A DNA stretch of 64,000 nucleotides from Myxocyprinus asiaticus (GCF_019703515.2 NC_059374.1:15412245-15476244); one strand, 5' to 3'; positions 22,819-36,290 are shown, counted from the stretch's first letter. Notes: generated by a model not told the origin, from the letters alone. A program made the numbers and translations.

Positions 22819-24107
22819 TAAAAGTGAATTAAAAATGCAAAATTACCATCTTGATAACTGGATGCCACTCTCTGAATTAAACACGCAATGTGATGAGGTC
22901 ATGTATGATATATGATACTACTGTTTGAAATTTGTATCAGGAAAAACTGTCTTCTGTTTCACACTGTTATACAGTGTATAATGCTCAGTAAGTAGTCAAC
23001 TAGTATTCCATTAAAAAATATAGCCTTTCTCTTTCATAAACATTTCATTGGTGTATATGAATATATGTAAATGAAAGACATAAGTAAGTAAATACTGGCT
23101 GTGTATATTTGGCCAGTGTTAACTAACCACCTTCTTACTGATTTAGATGAGATTTGAATCAATAGAACAAATCAATAGAACTCCCTATTACACTCAGGAC
23201 TCCATAGTCTACAAATAATCATTTATTCAGTCATTGATTGACTGTGAGTCCCTGGCCTTATTGAATTTCCAAAGATAAACTAACTCAAACTGGCCCTATT
23301 AGCTAGTTTTATTTTCACCTCAATCGCAACTTGGATGGAAACCACTACGCTGCACCTGGCACTAGAAAGCTGTTTTACAGCGGTCGAAAAAGCGTAAACA
23401 AGACAAAACATCTCCAAGGCTTCAATAATGCATGCATAAAATTCACAGACGCATTTGCCGACAACAATAGCAGATAGCATTTTTATGGGTAAATGACTCT
23501 CTGTCTTCATGTGTGGCATCATTAGAATGTTACTGATGCCTGACTATACTCATCCGTTGCTTGGAAACGGACTGAAACATGGGCTGGCGCTCTCTTTTTC
23601 TGCTTTCTCGCACACCAGGACGACCGAGTCCTGTATCACTATCGTTTAAATAATTAACTTGAGAGAAACCAAATACAGCATTTACTTATTCATGATGCGA
23701 GATGTATAAAAAGGGAAAAAGAACCAAATTGAATAAGAATGAGCAGGTGAATAGTGCTTGTTAATGTAATGGTGAAGAAAAAAAATTAACATGACCCATC
23801 AGGATGCAGGAGCCCTGAGAAACAAAGGGCTGAGAAAGAAAGGAAGTGTGAGTGCATGCCACAGCGCACCTGTCACCCTCACAGCAAGGTCTGTGTTTAA
23901 CCCTTATTTTGACCTTAAATAAACTCAACCCACTCTATAGAACAGACTTTATTACTCTGAGACACGATACTGCTTAATTATTAATGCACAATTGCGATTA
24001 TACACATTGACTGACTTCATCAATTTGTATAATTTTGACTTTGACACTTGATGTAAAACCAATACAGTCTAAGAGCGAGTTCAAAAGCACACCTTTTGAT
24101 GTGAGTG

Positions 24108-24461
24108 TTAAAGAAATAGTTAACTCAAAAATGAAAGTTATAATTTACTCACCCACATGTCATTCCAAACCTGTATGACTTCCTTGTTTATGTGAAACAT
24201 AAAATGTTTTAACGAATATCTCTGTCCATCTTTTCAATACAATGGCAGTTGATAGTGACTCACTTTAAAGCTTAAAAACCCAAAAGTGTCATAAATGCAA
24301 CTTATGCATCATATTCCAAGTCATATGAAAACATACGATAGGTTTTTAATTTTTTTCAGTGAAAATATTGACATCCGTGAAGCTTGTTTAAAGTGACTGG
24401 TGAGTTTACGAGAATGACATGAGGTAAAAAAATTACAAAATTACAAAAATTATTCCTTTAA
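24108..24461. mobile_element. TTAA-flanked fold-back element
   Basis: Starts TTAAAGAAATAGTTAACTCA and ends with TTATTCCTTTAA, each end carrying TTAA. Internal arms share ATTTACTCACCCACATGTCA with its degenerate inverse. Confidence 0.7.
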
Positions 24462-24637
24462 CATAATGTAATCTTTACATGTGCAAGAATTTCATTTAAA
24501 GGGGTCTTATCATAATATTATCATTTTAAGGTCAATATTAGTCAATATATATATATTTTTTTGTGTCCACAAAAATAATAATAAAATAAATGTTATGACC
24601 TTTTTCCTCTCTCTGACCCTTTTCTGTTGTTGTGCCT

Positions 24638-25318
24638 TTAAAGGGATAGTTCACCCAAAAATGAAAATTCTCTCATCAATTACATCCTCATGCCATCCCA
24701 AATGTGTATGACTTTCTTTCTTCTGCTGAACACAAATGAAGATTTTTAGAAAATATCTCAGCTCTGTTGGTCCATACAATGCAAGAGAATGGTGACCAGA
24801 ACTTTGCATCTTCAAAAATCACATAAAGGTAGAATAAAAGTAATCCATATGTCTCCAGTGGTTAAATCCATATCTTCAGAAGATATAAGATTAATATTTA
24901 AGTCCTTTTTACTATAAATCTCCACTTTCAGTTTCACATTCTTCTTCTTTTGTTTTTGGCAAGTCACATTCGTTGTGAGTATCGCCACCTACTGGGCAGG
25001 GAGGAGAATTATACTAAAAAAGGACTTAAAAATGTATCTGTTTCTCGCCCGCACCTATCAAATCGCTTCTGAAGACATGGATTTAACCACTGGAGTCGTA
25101 TGGATTACTTTTATGCTGCTTTTATGTGCTTTTTGGACCTTCAAAGTTCTGGCCACCATTCACTTGCATTGTATGGGCGTAAAAGCTTAAATATTCTTCT
25201 AAAAAATCTTTATTTGTGTTCAGCAGAAGAAAGAAAAGTCACATCTGGGATGGCATGAGGGTGAGTAAATAATGAGATCATTTTCATTTTGGGGTTTCCT
25301 TTTTCACTATCCCTTTAA
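24638..25318. mobile_element. TTAA-flanked fold-back element
   Basis: The left end TTAAAGGGATAGTTCACCCA and the right end TTCACTATCCCTTTAA are inverted copies. Long arms pair (TTTCTTCTGCTGAACACAAA with TTTGTGTTCAGCAGAAGAAA; CCAGTGGTTAAATCCAT with its inverse). Non-coding; length 681 bp. Confidence 0.88.
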
Positions 25319-26309
25319 GACTTCTATGTACTCACCCTCTTTGCATATACAATGAGAAACAGTGCTTTTCTACTCTAAGCAGGTTTGCTAAAGAGCCCAA
25401 TTTGGTTCGTGAGACAATCCCCGAAATGTGCCATACAAACTCTTAATTTTGGCCTAAAATTTTCAGGGTTCTTGTTAAAAATAAACTTCAGCCACTTTTC
25501 TGTATTGTTGGGAATATGCAGAGCTGTAGGTGCTACACACAGCCAGGCACAGCGCAAAGATTGGTGGACTTTCCCAATTTTTACTCTTAGTATTAATTAT
25601 TCGGGTGTTTAGGAAGAATAGTGTTTATCCTATTTCCTACTTATTACCTCACCGTGTTAAGTTTCTGAAGACAGAATAGGCATTATTGCAGCTTAAATGT
25701 GGATGATCACGTATTGACCTATCTGATGTCAGTAAGTTGAAAAAGTTAAGAACAAGCCATTTTTGCATCTTGTTTGATAAAGTAATTCCTGTTCAGTGAT
25801 ATGTGTTTTATATTGTAAGTCACGTTGGTAAGAAAACATCTGCCGACAACATAAATGGAAGACCATTAGCAAAGAGAGATGAAAGACTTACAGTATAGTA
25901 TAGTTTAGCCTGATTAGTGTGTCTTGGAAAGCAGCATAAAACATCGGCTAAAAATTACCTTGTCAAACGTACTGTACACACCTGTCTCTTAGGAAATGTG
26001 AAAATGGGTATACAAACAATTGCCAGGCTATGAGTTGACATTGTGAAATGGTAAATGAAAAATGAACAGGAACACATACACTCATTTTAAACCCTCATAG
26101 GGAGATTTTCATAAATGTAGAGCTATCCACACAGGTGCCCGTGCTATTATTGGCACAGGATCAGCATGCGGGAGAGTGGGTGAGAAAAGGGAGGGAGGAA
26201 GGTAGAGAGAGAGAGAGAGAGAGGGGTGTCATACAGTGAGCTGTCTGCTGTCATCATTCTCCAGTGCCACCTGAGACACTCGGCGCCACACCCTGCCCCT
26301 CCTCTCCCC

Positions 26310-26323
26310 GTACCCATGGTAAC
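26310..26323 (+). promoter_or_regulatory. palindromic X-box-like RFX motif
   Basis: GTACCCATGGTAAC contains two RFX half-sites around CCATGG. It sits in a low-repeat stretch of intron 2. Motif evidence only. Confidence 0.3.
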
Positions 26324-26919
26324 CCATCAGTGCAAGGAGCTGATTGGCTGGTGATGCAGCCCCAGTACTGGGTTCTTCAGGGCTCTGTGTGGGTTGCTAA
26401 GTCCACCAGCAGTTTTTGGAGCATCTTAGCACTTAATTGATTAATTAGAGTAATTATTTGAGGCGAAAGTAACCCCCATCTTGTCGCTGGTTGATAGGTA
26501 ATACATTCCATCCTCTGAGATTTTAATGTTAATGCGGGTAAGGTGGAAAAAGTAGCATGGACTAGAGTTTCCGCTAAGAAATTTTGGTGCCGGCCAATGT
26601 GTCTAGGAATGGTAACATTTGCTGGACAAATTGGAAAAAATCCGGTCATTTCATTTAGGTGTTTATTTTGCACTGTAACGTAATGGACAATAAATAATAA
26701 TGTGATATAATAATGACACAAAACGGCAAACGTTTGTTCTAAATAGCTGCTTTTCTATTTAAAATAAAAAAAACTGCTGTCATGGAATAAGCATCTAATT
26801 AACACAAAAACATTCACCAGGGAGCAAAAGTGGGCAAAGCAAAAAAACTAAACTAAATTTGCCACATGTCCTTTCGTTTACAAAAAAATATTAAAATAAC
26901 AAATATTGTTAGGTCACGT

Positions 26920-27733
26920 CTAGGGCTGTGCGATATTAATAATATGCTTCTATCCGACACACGCATCTGTGTTTCATGTGAGTGTTGCCTGCGCTTTCTC
27001 TGGAGCATGAAAGTGCGTGCGAGTCCAGCAGGCTTTCCGAAATTTACAGGAAAGCCAGAGCAGGATCACTCGCGCTACTAAATCACTTTTGACCCAGGGA
27101 AAACCCTGAAGAGAAAAAACATCTCCACAGAAAGGAATGACTCCCAAACAAGTCAAGAAAATGAAGAGGAGCTTGCTATTAAAACAGGTGCGACATCTGG
27201 TGTGGGTTCAGTCTATTTTATCTCTTCAAAATGAAAGCACGCAAAAGAATATTATAAAGGCAAAAGATGCGCTCCTCATTATTTCGGTCATTTGTGTTTT
27301 TGCAATAAGGGTTAATAATTCTTTGATATTTATTTTCTAAAGGAAGTGTTTATTTTCTGTTTTTGTATAGGCCCATATATATGTTTGTAGCCTATTATCT
27401 TCTTTGTTCCATTACTTTGGGAAGATCTTGAGTTTCTTGAGGAAAGTTTTAATAATAATAAGGTCAACAACAAATGTGGCATACTGTGAAATTTAGCAGT
27501 ATGGTAATGGTATTTTTTATTTTTTTATTATTGTCAAGTTCCAAATAAAGAGCAAATTAAATAAGAGGAAGTATTTAATTCTCTGACTGGATTATCCAGT
27601 TACAATAGGCATTACAATATGGTTATTCAATATATAAACCAATTTTTAATTTACTCTGTGATATATATCATTATCATGAAATAAAATTACTCATATCGTG
27701 ATGTAAGATTTTTGTCATATCACCCACCCCTAG
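26920..27733. mobile_element. miniature element with CTAGGG termini
   Basis: The left end CTAGGGCTGTGCGATATTA and the right end TCATATCACCCACCCCTAG are imperfect inverted repeats. The 814-bp interior is AT-rich and non-coding. This resembles the TAGGGCTGGGCGATAT repeats common in fish. Confidence 0.65.
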
Positions 27734-28169
27734 TTATGCCATATAAGTTCTCACCTTCGCTAATTTTCTTGACTCTTTATTTTTATGATTTCTTTTTATT
27801 TTTTTTATTTTCCTCAGATTTTTTATAGCATAAAAGCTCCTCCAGAAGATGGCAACGCAAGGCCGTTTTAATGTAATTTTTCTGAAATGAGAAGCTTCTC
27901 ACTGTGGGCACATAAGACGAGAATAACAAAGGCTGCTTTTGCCAGTGTGAGGTATAAAACCCGCTGTAGTCGCAGATTAGAACTCCGCAAGCTTCGGGAA
28001 AGTTTCAACTTCTGTGGCAGCGAAGCGCTGTAATCATTGGGATGGTGACACGCTCTGCATTTGTGGCATCAACTAAAGAAGTAGCTGACGCTTCGTGTTA
28101 ATATTTTTACCGGACATTGTGTCCGACCATGTTTGAATTTGTCGGACATTTTAATGCTCAAAAATAGAT

Positions 28170-28610
28170 ATTAAAATACACATTGTTTCAAAGGTTTTGC
28201 CACAAAACATTAACATTATATATGTTAACATGATTTTAGTGACATAAAATCCCTTCCTAACCTTATCTATGTAAAGTTATATACAATATTACAACTTTGT
28301 TGTCATGATGACGTAATGTCGGTAAACCCTCTAATCTAGTAAATCCCTGTTTTTATCACACTTAAATCATATTAACATGTATACTATTTATGTTTTGTGG
28401 CTATACTTTTGAAACACTATTTTATCATTTTATACACTGGCCCCATTCACTTCCACTGTAAGAGCCTTACTGTAACTGCAATTTGTGCTCGTTTTAAATA
28501 AACATAATAATTTTTAAATAAGGCAAAATAATTTTTTGTGCTAATCAACATTATGCAACAAATGCTGTTGACTGAGCTTAACTTGTACTGAACCTGGAAC
28601 ATTCCTTTAA
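28170..28610. repeat. dispersed MITE-like repeat, reverse copy
   Basis: The part at 28430-28605 is the inverse of the repeat beside exon 3 (18690-18905). The left part up to 28430 is AT-rich and of uncertain membership. Confidence 0.5.
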
Positions 28611-28818
28611 ATGAGTTGTCACAATATGAACCAACTATTTCTTTTAAGCTGATGTTATTTATAAAGATGTGAGATCAAAAGAGTCCTTGATGTAGCTATT
28701 TCTGGGACATTTCGAGTAGGTGAACGTGTGTGTGTAAGATGGGAACTCTGGCTTAGAGGACAGATGGAGACTTGGAGACAGGAGGGACACTTGCACAGGG
28801 ACTGTGCCGGCTGGTATA

Positions 28819-28821
<3 letters not shown>

Positions 28822-28872
<51 letters not shown>
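28822..28872. repeat. (GT)n microsatellite, about 50 bp
   Basis: About 25 GT units. Confidence 0.97.
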
Positions 28873-28875
<3 letters not shown>

Positions 28876-29372
28876 GGAGGTGTATGGATATCCCTCGCTG
28901 TTGCTGGGTGGCCAGTCCCGCTCACGAGCAGTGACCTTGGCACATAGTGGGAGGGTCAGTCAGCCAACTGTCTGTAGCGCCATGTGCCCGTCTGTGCGCT
29001 GCTTTTTAAAGCAGCCAGGTCAAAAGGCCAGCCACTGGGACATCCATTTGGCACTTACATTCTTATTTAGGTTAGCAATATGGCGAGCGCTACTTCTGCT
29101 GTTACTGCAGATGTTAAACTCAGAAGACACGTTTCACCTGTACCATCACGTGCCTCCCCTCTGCCACTATGCCTTTGTTGACTGTGCTCTTTTCTCTCAA
29201 CAATATGGTGCCGTGAGAGAAGCTGATGAAAAGCAATGCCATTCGAGTCTTATAAATAAGTGTGAACATAATAGTAAGGATATGGACAGACAGGTGTAAG
29301 TAATTAATTATTTGTCCAATGTGATTTAGAGTACACTTATTACCTGGACAATCCCCCTGGAACAACCTGGGC

Positions 29373-29985
29373 TTCAAGGGATAGTTCACCCCAAAATTAA
29401 AATTCTGTCATTATTATTATTGACGTTATTATTATATAACATTTTTCCTTGTGAAACCTTTTTAAAAACATCCATTAAAGAACGTTCTGAATAAAACCAT
29501 TGTCTAGTGATACTGAAAGCAGGACAGTCCATTAAAAAATGCTTAATAGTCAGTGGTGAACAATTCTTTTAAATAAACCATTCAATCTATTACAATTTGA
29601 CTAAATTATTCATTCATGAATCGGACTGATCCGGTTCTCTAGTTTGCTCTTGAACTGCAGTTCTTGAGATAATAGCTCACTGGAAGGGAAGGTTTTCAGT
29701 GAATAACGACTTTTAGTCTGTTTCTCACACAAAACTATTGTATGGATTCAGAAGACTCTGAATATACCACATGAATCATTTTGTCTACTTTTATAGTGCT
29801 TTTATGGAGTTCAACAGCCATGGTTGCTGTCAAATGTTGTTGAATGGAAAAGACATCTGAAGATTATTCAAAATGCAGTTTTTCACATTTTTTTTGTTCT
29901 ACGGTTGAAAGGAAGCCAGTCAGGTCATAGTCATATGACACGATGGTGAGTAAATAATGACAGAACTTTCATTTTTGAACTATAT
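29373..29985. mobile_element. fold-back element, degenerate
   Basis: The left end TTCAAGGGATAGTTCACCCC and the right part GAGTAAATAATGACAGAACT with TTTTTGAACTATA are inverted relatives of the TTAA-flanked family. The TTAA at the left has become TTCA. Confidence 0.6.
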
Positions 29986-30115
29986 TCAACTATATTGAAT
30001 ATATTGCCTTCTTCACAAATAGGGCACAAATAGGGGCAAAATCCCTCATAGCTCGCTCCTTACAGGGCTTGAAGTTGCCAGTTCTTAGCTTCAGCCACTG
30101 TAGATACTGTAGATG

Positions 30116-30173
30116 CTGTAGATAGATAGATAGATAGATAGATGGTGTCAGTCAGTCAGACGGATGGATGGAT
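30116..30173. repeat. (TAGA)n/(GGAT)n microsatellite next to exon 2 donor
   Basis: TAGA units at about 30118-30142 and GGAT units at about 30160-30173 lie in intron 2. The TAGA tract ends about 40 bases, and the GGAT tract about 10 bases, from the exon 2 donor at 30183. Confidence 0.9.
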
Positions 30174-30183
30174 GGTATCTTAC

Positions 30184-30504
30184 CTGCTTTGACACGGATG
30201 CTAGGGCTGCGGATCTTGCCGGCCTGGTTCTCGGCAGTGCAGAAGTAGTCATTATCGTGAATGAAGCTGTTGAAGGCAGAGGGGGAGAAGGGGTAGAGTT
30301 GCAGTGTGCCATTGGCGTGAACATGGCGGATGTGTGGCACGTCGTAGATGTCGTCGCCTGTGGCCAGGTACCAGCGGAGGACGGCATGGGGGGCGCCACC
30401 TGCAGGACAGGGCAGGGACACCCCCACTGAGCTGGAGAAGGTCACTCTCTGCAGGGAAGCATTCACAAAGTACAGCCGCGTCGAGACCACATCCTCGCTG
30501 TGCA
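30184..30504 (-). CDS. dscaml1: dscaml1 exon 2: first immunoglobulin domain
   Basis: This 321-base exon encodes residues 15-121, the N-terminal Ig (I-set) domain of Dscaml1, which lies outside the cell and takes part in homophilic binding. Visible landmarks are LYFVNASLQ after the signal peptide, the first Ig cysteine C47, the core tryptophan in LRWYLATG (W59), [18 protein letters not shown], and the second cysteine in [10 protein letters not shown] (C103). N29 (NAS) and N79 (NGT) are possible glycosylation sites. The wording [20 protein letters not shown] is that of DSCAML1; DSCAM has IFPFPPS at the matching place. The acceptor is a pyrimidine tract ending CTTCCAG at 30505; the donor is GCAG|GTAAGA at 30183. 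Both junctions are phase 1, so the exon is symmetric. There are no stops or frameshifts. A TAGA microsatellite lies about 40 bases downstream of the donor. Confidence 0.97.
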
Positions 30505-31904
30505 CTGGAAGAGAGACAAGTCGGTCAGTCACAAAGTCTTATTTTATTCTTAACATCAACATCTGGACAGGTAAAAGGGAAATCCCATGTGACAAGTATA
30601 AGACACAAGGATCAATGAAAAAAATTTTCATGTTGGTTTCATATGGTTTTAAAAAAACGTTTACACCGTATTCAATAAAAGTTTTGATTTAAAGACTCTA
30701 AAAATGTCAGATGGTACAACCATCAAGAAAAAAGTACTAGCATATTTTTTTTACACCTTGTATAGTATACACATCTGATTTTCAAAAACGTTTTTTAATA
30801 TGTATTAAGTAAGGGATAATCCACAGCTATGAGTGCGTTAAACTATTTTAACGCACAATGTGAAGGCGAAGAACCGCCCGTTGCGAAGTGCATTCAAATT
30901 GTTTCATGCACACCTAGCCGTGGTTTAGCTATTAATTAATTTAATTAATTATTTAATTTAATTCAATCCAGTTACATTCTCTGCCCCTCCGTGCAAAACA
31001 GCTGAATGTCAAACCATACATTCCTTACAAACGCTTTGAATAAATAGTAAGGGGCTGATGAAAACTTTTGTCTTTTCCGTGTTTCCTGTAGAGCTTCACA
31101 GTTGATTTAAAGACAGCACAACATGACTTGATGAGTAAGCACATCAGTATAGAACGGTGATTAAAACTACCAGCGCATTAAATGGCACACATTCCAGCCA
31201 ATCACAAACAAGTATTCGAACAGACCATGGTATAAACATTTTTAATTAATAAACATTACGACGTTTTCTGGGTGGTTGTACAGTTTGACATTGTACAACC
31301 TGAGCTAACTTTGTCATGTCATAAAAAGGTCAAATTCTGTGATATTTTAAGAGACTTACTGACCTTGACACACACACAGTTCGTTTACATGCGCTGTTAT
31401 AATCGAGCTACAGTGGGTTTTTGCGTAGTCGAGCTACAGTCTTCATCTGTCTGTCCAAGTATGCGTGACACAATGTGTTATCTAATATTATAAGAAAGTA
31501 CATAAAATCTGGCCGTATAATACACAACATGACATTTTAAAAATACAAATTGTTGTTTTAGACTGACTGATATAAAAAAAATCACTTTTAAAATGCATGT
31601 AAATGACAGTCATGAAATATGTGATATCATTTCCTGTTTTATGGTTACTTGTTGGTTGCACTGCCATTATTTTGGACTCTTATTTGTCATTGACTGACAA
31701 ATGAAGAAAATTCATGTTCCTTTATGTTACTGTCCTTTGACTGGCATACTTTGATAACCACATCATAAAAGAAGCATTGTGTATCACTGTGGCTAACCTA
31801 CACCTCACGCTCATGTTGAGGGCTAGTGTATGTCTAGCAAAGTGCATGCCATGCCTCTCATCTGATTGGATTATCCTTGAGACGTTCCCATTGGGTCAGT
31901 ACAA

Positions 31905-32290
31905 CACAACCTTTTCAGTACAATGGCAGTGTATAACGCCTCACTTTTAAGCTAAATAAAAAGGACCCAAATGTATCACAAAAGTAGTCCATGCGAATCA
32001 TGCGTCATATTCCATTCATGAATGCATGACAGAAGCTCGTTCACAGTGGTATGCGTGTTCATAAGAGACCTTTCGCTGTTTTTAGCACTAAACAATGCAA
32101 TTTCTTGCGTGAACGCATACTGCTGTAAACAAGCACTGTGAATGCGTGACGGACGTCAAGATTTTCACTGAAAAATGGTTGTTTCTTATCAAATCCGTAT
32201 CATATGCTTTCAGAAGACTTGGAATATGACTCACTAGTCACATGGCACTACTTTATGGTACATTTGGCTCCTTTAAGTTACAAAGTGAAG
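31905..32290. repeat. palindromic repeat fragment
   Basis: ATCATGCGTCATATTCC near the left and GTATCATATGCTTTCAGAAG near the right, plus GTATGCGTGTTCA against TGAACGCATAC, form inverted arms typical of the fold-back family's centre. Ends are missing. Confidence 0.45.
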
Positions 32291-34119
32291 CACTACACAC
32301 TGTTCCATTTAACTAACAATCATCCATATTTATGTTCTTGACAGATGCTTATCTAAACTTAACCCAAATGACAGTGGTATCAGCGCAGTTGTAGGGCAGG
32401 CATTAAAGAATATCACTAATCTAATATGTGTGTGGTGTGAGCCATGCTGAATGCTGCCATCTGATAGGAGAATAAATAGGTCATAAAACCCTTGCTATCT
32501 ACAAACCTCTGACAGCTAATGTGAACCATACATTCATCCATTCTTGGTATATTACCAAATTTGGACTGAGGAAATAGAAAAAAAATCGGATGTTGCATAA
32601 ATTAACTTATTTAGCAGCGTAGCTAATGATGTCCTTCAAAGGCAGTATTTTAGCGATTTAGCATTATGGCTTCTCTATTATCTGCAGGCTCTATCACGGA
32701 TTACATGGTTCTGGTGGGATGGCTCTGTATCTTTTTGTATTGTGAGAATTGCTTAGCTCAGCTCTGGCTCCAAGCCAAGGGAGACACAAGCCCAAAGCAA
32801 GAGAATTTTCTTCTAAGGCAATTACATTTAATTAATGCCCCCCACCAGGTTTGTGTCAACAATGCTTGGATTAACCCCCATTCTTGTGAATCCCATTGTG
32901 TTCAAAAGAATAATGGTGACATGCTACCATGGCATTAAAGCCAATGGGGTGCTATAGATAGGTAGACTATATTGCCCTACAAGGCCAAAGCGCAGTTACT
33001 ACCTCATCACTGAAACTAAGATACATGGCTTGAAAGCTTTTTGATTGCCCAGCCAAATGTGGATTATCACATTTTCACACTCTGTTTTCTCTCATCTAGT
33101 CTGATGACAATTCATAATAATAGTATGAGATGGCAAAATCAAGAACGAGATGATGGAAGTGTATTACAGGCTATTGACATACATCGGTTATTTGAATTGC
33201 ATAAATAAATAAGGAATATGTCACCAAATCTTTTCACAAATGTTTCCTGTTGAAAATGTGGCTAGCTAAAATTTGATGTCTGTATTGTATCGAAATTCTG
33301 TTTGTTGAATAGATGGTCTCAACCGGAAGAAAACTCATACCTTTTCGTACGAGCCAAGTCAAACGATATCTTACGATTTCGGCATCTCGTATGAATTATT
33401 ACAGGTTGTCATGAGACTATGTTGATTTTCTTTAAGTCTTAGCATAGCTGAGCAAAACCTGTCTGTCACAGGACAGACCATAGTCTAAGAGACCTGGTTC
33501 TGGGGAATCTTGTCTCCTACGTGGGTGCAAGAATCAATATAAACCTTTTAGCTCCATGTCATAGCTTTTGTAAACAAATGTGTGTAAAATAATAAAGTCA
33601 AAAGATTTAGCCAGTTCATATTCTCAAATCTTAAGTAAAAAAGTAAAATGAGGAGAAAAACACTTTATTAGACGGCTCAATATTAACTTGTACAGTAGCC
33701 TCTACCGGTGCCATAGTACTACCATGGATTCAAGCTTCATAATACCAATGGTACCACAGTGTTTTTCTTAGAATACAGTTGTATGTAAGTATGTACCTAA
33801 TGCTTATGCAGTGAGACGCTCATAAGAACAAGCCAACGCATAGTCAAGACACAACCGCCAAAGACCTCCACCAAAGGGGCTGTTCACTCCGAACACGTCC
33901 ATCTTTTTCTATGCAAGTATGCGCTAGACGGTCATCTTTGACTGTTGCAGCATGCTCATTTTAGCATTTGAATGTGCATTTTTATCTTAAATTCAACGAA
34001 TATTACAATTTCTAATTTTAATTTGACAGCCTATGACAGCCAGCAGTTACTAAAATAATGTGTTATTTTTTATATACTTTTTTGAGAGATGTATACATGG
34101 GTGATTCTTACAAAACATG

Positions 34120-34690
34120 TCAAGAAATTGTCCTGAGGCCTCACGTATAAAACTTGCATAGTTTTCATCCTAAAAGTCTGCACAAAAGTCTGATTTTGAA
34201 TATGCTAAAACATTTTTAGATTTATAAAACCGTACATACACCAGAACCTGCGTAAAGTTCCCCTTTATAAATCGCACTTAGCGTAAGATTGTGCGTACAT
34301 GCACATGATTTATTCCCCACCACGGGGAATCCTTGAAATAACCATATACGGAGCTTACAACTCCTGTTTTTACTATGTACAACCTCATCTACATATAATT
34401 ACCATATACACTTTGCAATGGTCTGTTCGACTACTGAATGTGGCATATTTGTTTTGCCAGGCCATTCCACAAGTCAAGTGCACATCACAAGTGCTAAGTG
34501 TTTATAATCAGTCTGTTCAGTTCATAACTTGTCCAGCTGGAGTCACCAATTCACACACACCAGTAAAAGAGGGTGTAGGCACAGTCAAGAATGAATGGAT
34601 TGTGCGCATATATTGACGCCAAGTCTCTTTTTTTATAAATCCCAATGTGTGTGTGGAAAATTGCGTATGCTTATTTCAATGTCTTTTTTG
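34120..34690. repeat. unclassified dispersed repeat
   Basis: The left part carries GCCTCACGTATAAAACTTGC, TTTATAAATCGC and GCGTACATGC. The right part carries TTTTATAAATCCC and AATTGCGTATGC. Such TATAAAT / GCGTA blocks facing each other suggest a fish miniature element. No gene is present, and frames across it have no family match. Confidence 0.4.
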
Positions 34691-34974
34691 TGTGTACTAT
34701 AGATAGAATGATATATCGGTTTTACAGATTAATCGGTGCCGATAGACGATTTTGGAACAGTCGTTATTGTCATTGACTCCGTCACTGAACATTAAGAGTC
34801 CCAGGTGTGTTACAGGCTTGGTTATAGTTAAGTCCCACGTTATACACCAAATCTTCATATGTTCTGGATATTATTGTGATTTTTGGTTGACTAATAACTG
34901 CATATTTTGGATTATTGTAGACTCTATGTCTGTACCCTTCACAGCATGGAAAGACGTAAAAACTATCGGCATAT

Positions 34975-35390
34975 AGAAAATGAAGACTATTTTTGGGCCA
35001 TTAAGCTTTTTTCATACAGTAGCATTAATTTTATGACAATTACACACATTTTACTCCATAATTCTCCTTACCGCAGCACATAAAAAGATGGTCATATGAT
35101 ATTCTCATTAATGCAACGTGAAAAAGAAAATTATATATTATTTAATTTGTAAAGTATTTATACCTCATTATTGTTCTGTTTTTCATTTTTGCTTATTTTA
35201 ATTTTAAAAAAATCATTGTACAACAACTGTACAGTAAAAAAAATGGCTGTGTTATGATAATGAGAATCATCATTAAAATCAATGGGAATAGTAAAAGTAA
35301 ATGTCAGGACGTATTAAGGAAATGAAAATTGGGTGGTAATACGTGCTTAAGTGTCCTAAAAATAATGTTCTAAATATATATTTACACAAG
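34975..35390. repeat. dispersed repeat, copy A of a two-copy family
   Basis: It shares ordered blocks with 59305-59665: GGCCATTAAG, AAAGATGGTCAT, CAATGGGAATAGTAAAAGTA and AAGTGTCCTAAAAATAATGT. Both copies have the same orientation. Confidence 0.65.
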
Positions 35391-36290
35391 TTTGACAGAA
35401 TCACTCACTCTTTTCAATGGCCTGCAAGCAAAATAAAGCACAATAATAATATTTATTTGGAATAAGATAAAAAAATCTCAGAATGCAAAACATAAATAGA
35501 ATGGAAAAACATGAAAAAAGTGATGATAGAGAACTGAAAGGCTGAGATTAGAGATAAAGACTTTAATGGGTAAGGTGGGGGTTTGGATTCTCTCTCTCCT
35601 TCTCTCACTCCATCCATCACTCTCTGTCTCTCTCTCTCTCTTTATATTCCAATAGAACATGAAGGGATATGTTATGTGATTGGAATTTGTACACCAGAAG
35701 CAGAGAGTTAAATCCATATAATCTCCTTTCACATTTAACACACACAGAGCCTTCCCGGTCTGATAATCGCAGCACGGTGGAGGGCCTCTTTCACTTCCCT
35801 TCTCACTAAGGCCTGTGAGGAGGGCAGATTATGGAGGTGGGTGCAAGCCAGGGGCATGAGATAAGACAAAACCAGGTCTAGAGTCAGGAGAGGGGTAAAT
35901 AAGGTGGGGGACAGAGTGGCTGGTAAGGTGGCACCAGGACTAAGGTTACAAAAAGAATGCTCATTTTCAGCATTCACACATTGGGTGAAATTAAACATGA
36001 ACTCACTGGATTAAATTTGTACAAGGTCTAGACTGAGCTGCGTAGAGGTGGGGGGTCTGATCACAGTGCAGTGCCAGAAGTGCACTGACAAAGCTGGGGG
36101 TTTCAAGCCAGTATTTTGACCCAAACTTCTGACCTCTGGGATCCAGCTTTAGAGTTAAACAGCAGAGATCCCTGACCTGTACGTTCAAAATGGAGCACTC
36201 CCTGGCTGCCGTCAGACTTAAGTGCTATTTGGGACGAGCGCAGTCTATCCTGGTTTCTGTGCTGTGTCAAATATAATTCCGAGAGACCTT

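Larger units (their letters stand above)
18606..30183 (-). other. dscaml1: dscaml1 intron 2 (11.6 kb)
   Basis: Bounded by the GTAAGA donor of exon 2 and the ACAAACAG acceptor of exon 3. It contains dispersed repeats, a GC-rich minisatellite, a large inverted repeat, (TA)n and (GT)n tracts and several fold-back elements. Between the listed elements, 20.2-22.2, 22.9-24.1, 25.4-26.5 and 28.9-29.3 kb look unique and carry no gene. Parts of these are possible conserved non-coding DNA. Confidence 0.9.

Noticed and set aside
22073..22868. Open frames rich in isoleucine and tyrosine
   Set aside because: They are translations of (TA)n tracts.
28880..29299. 139-codon open frame on the plus strand
   Set aside because: It starts in a region next to a (GT)n tract and has no domain or splice context. 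It is antisense to the dscaml1 intron.
30164..30692. Plus-strand open frames across dscaml1 exon 2
   Set aside because: Antisense shadows of the GC-richer coding exon.
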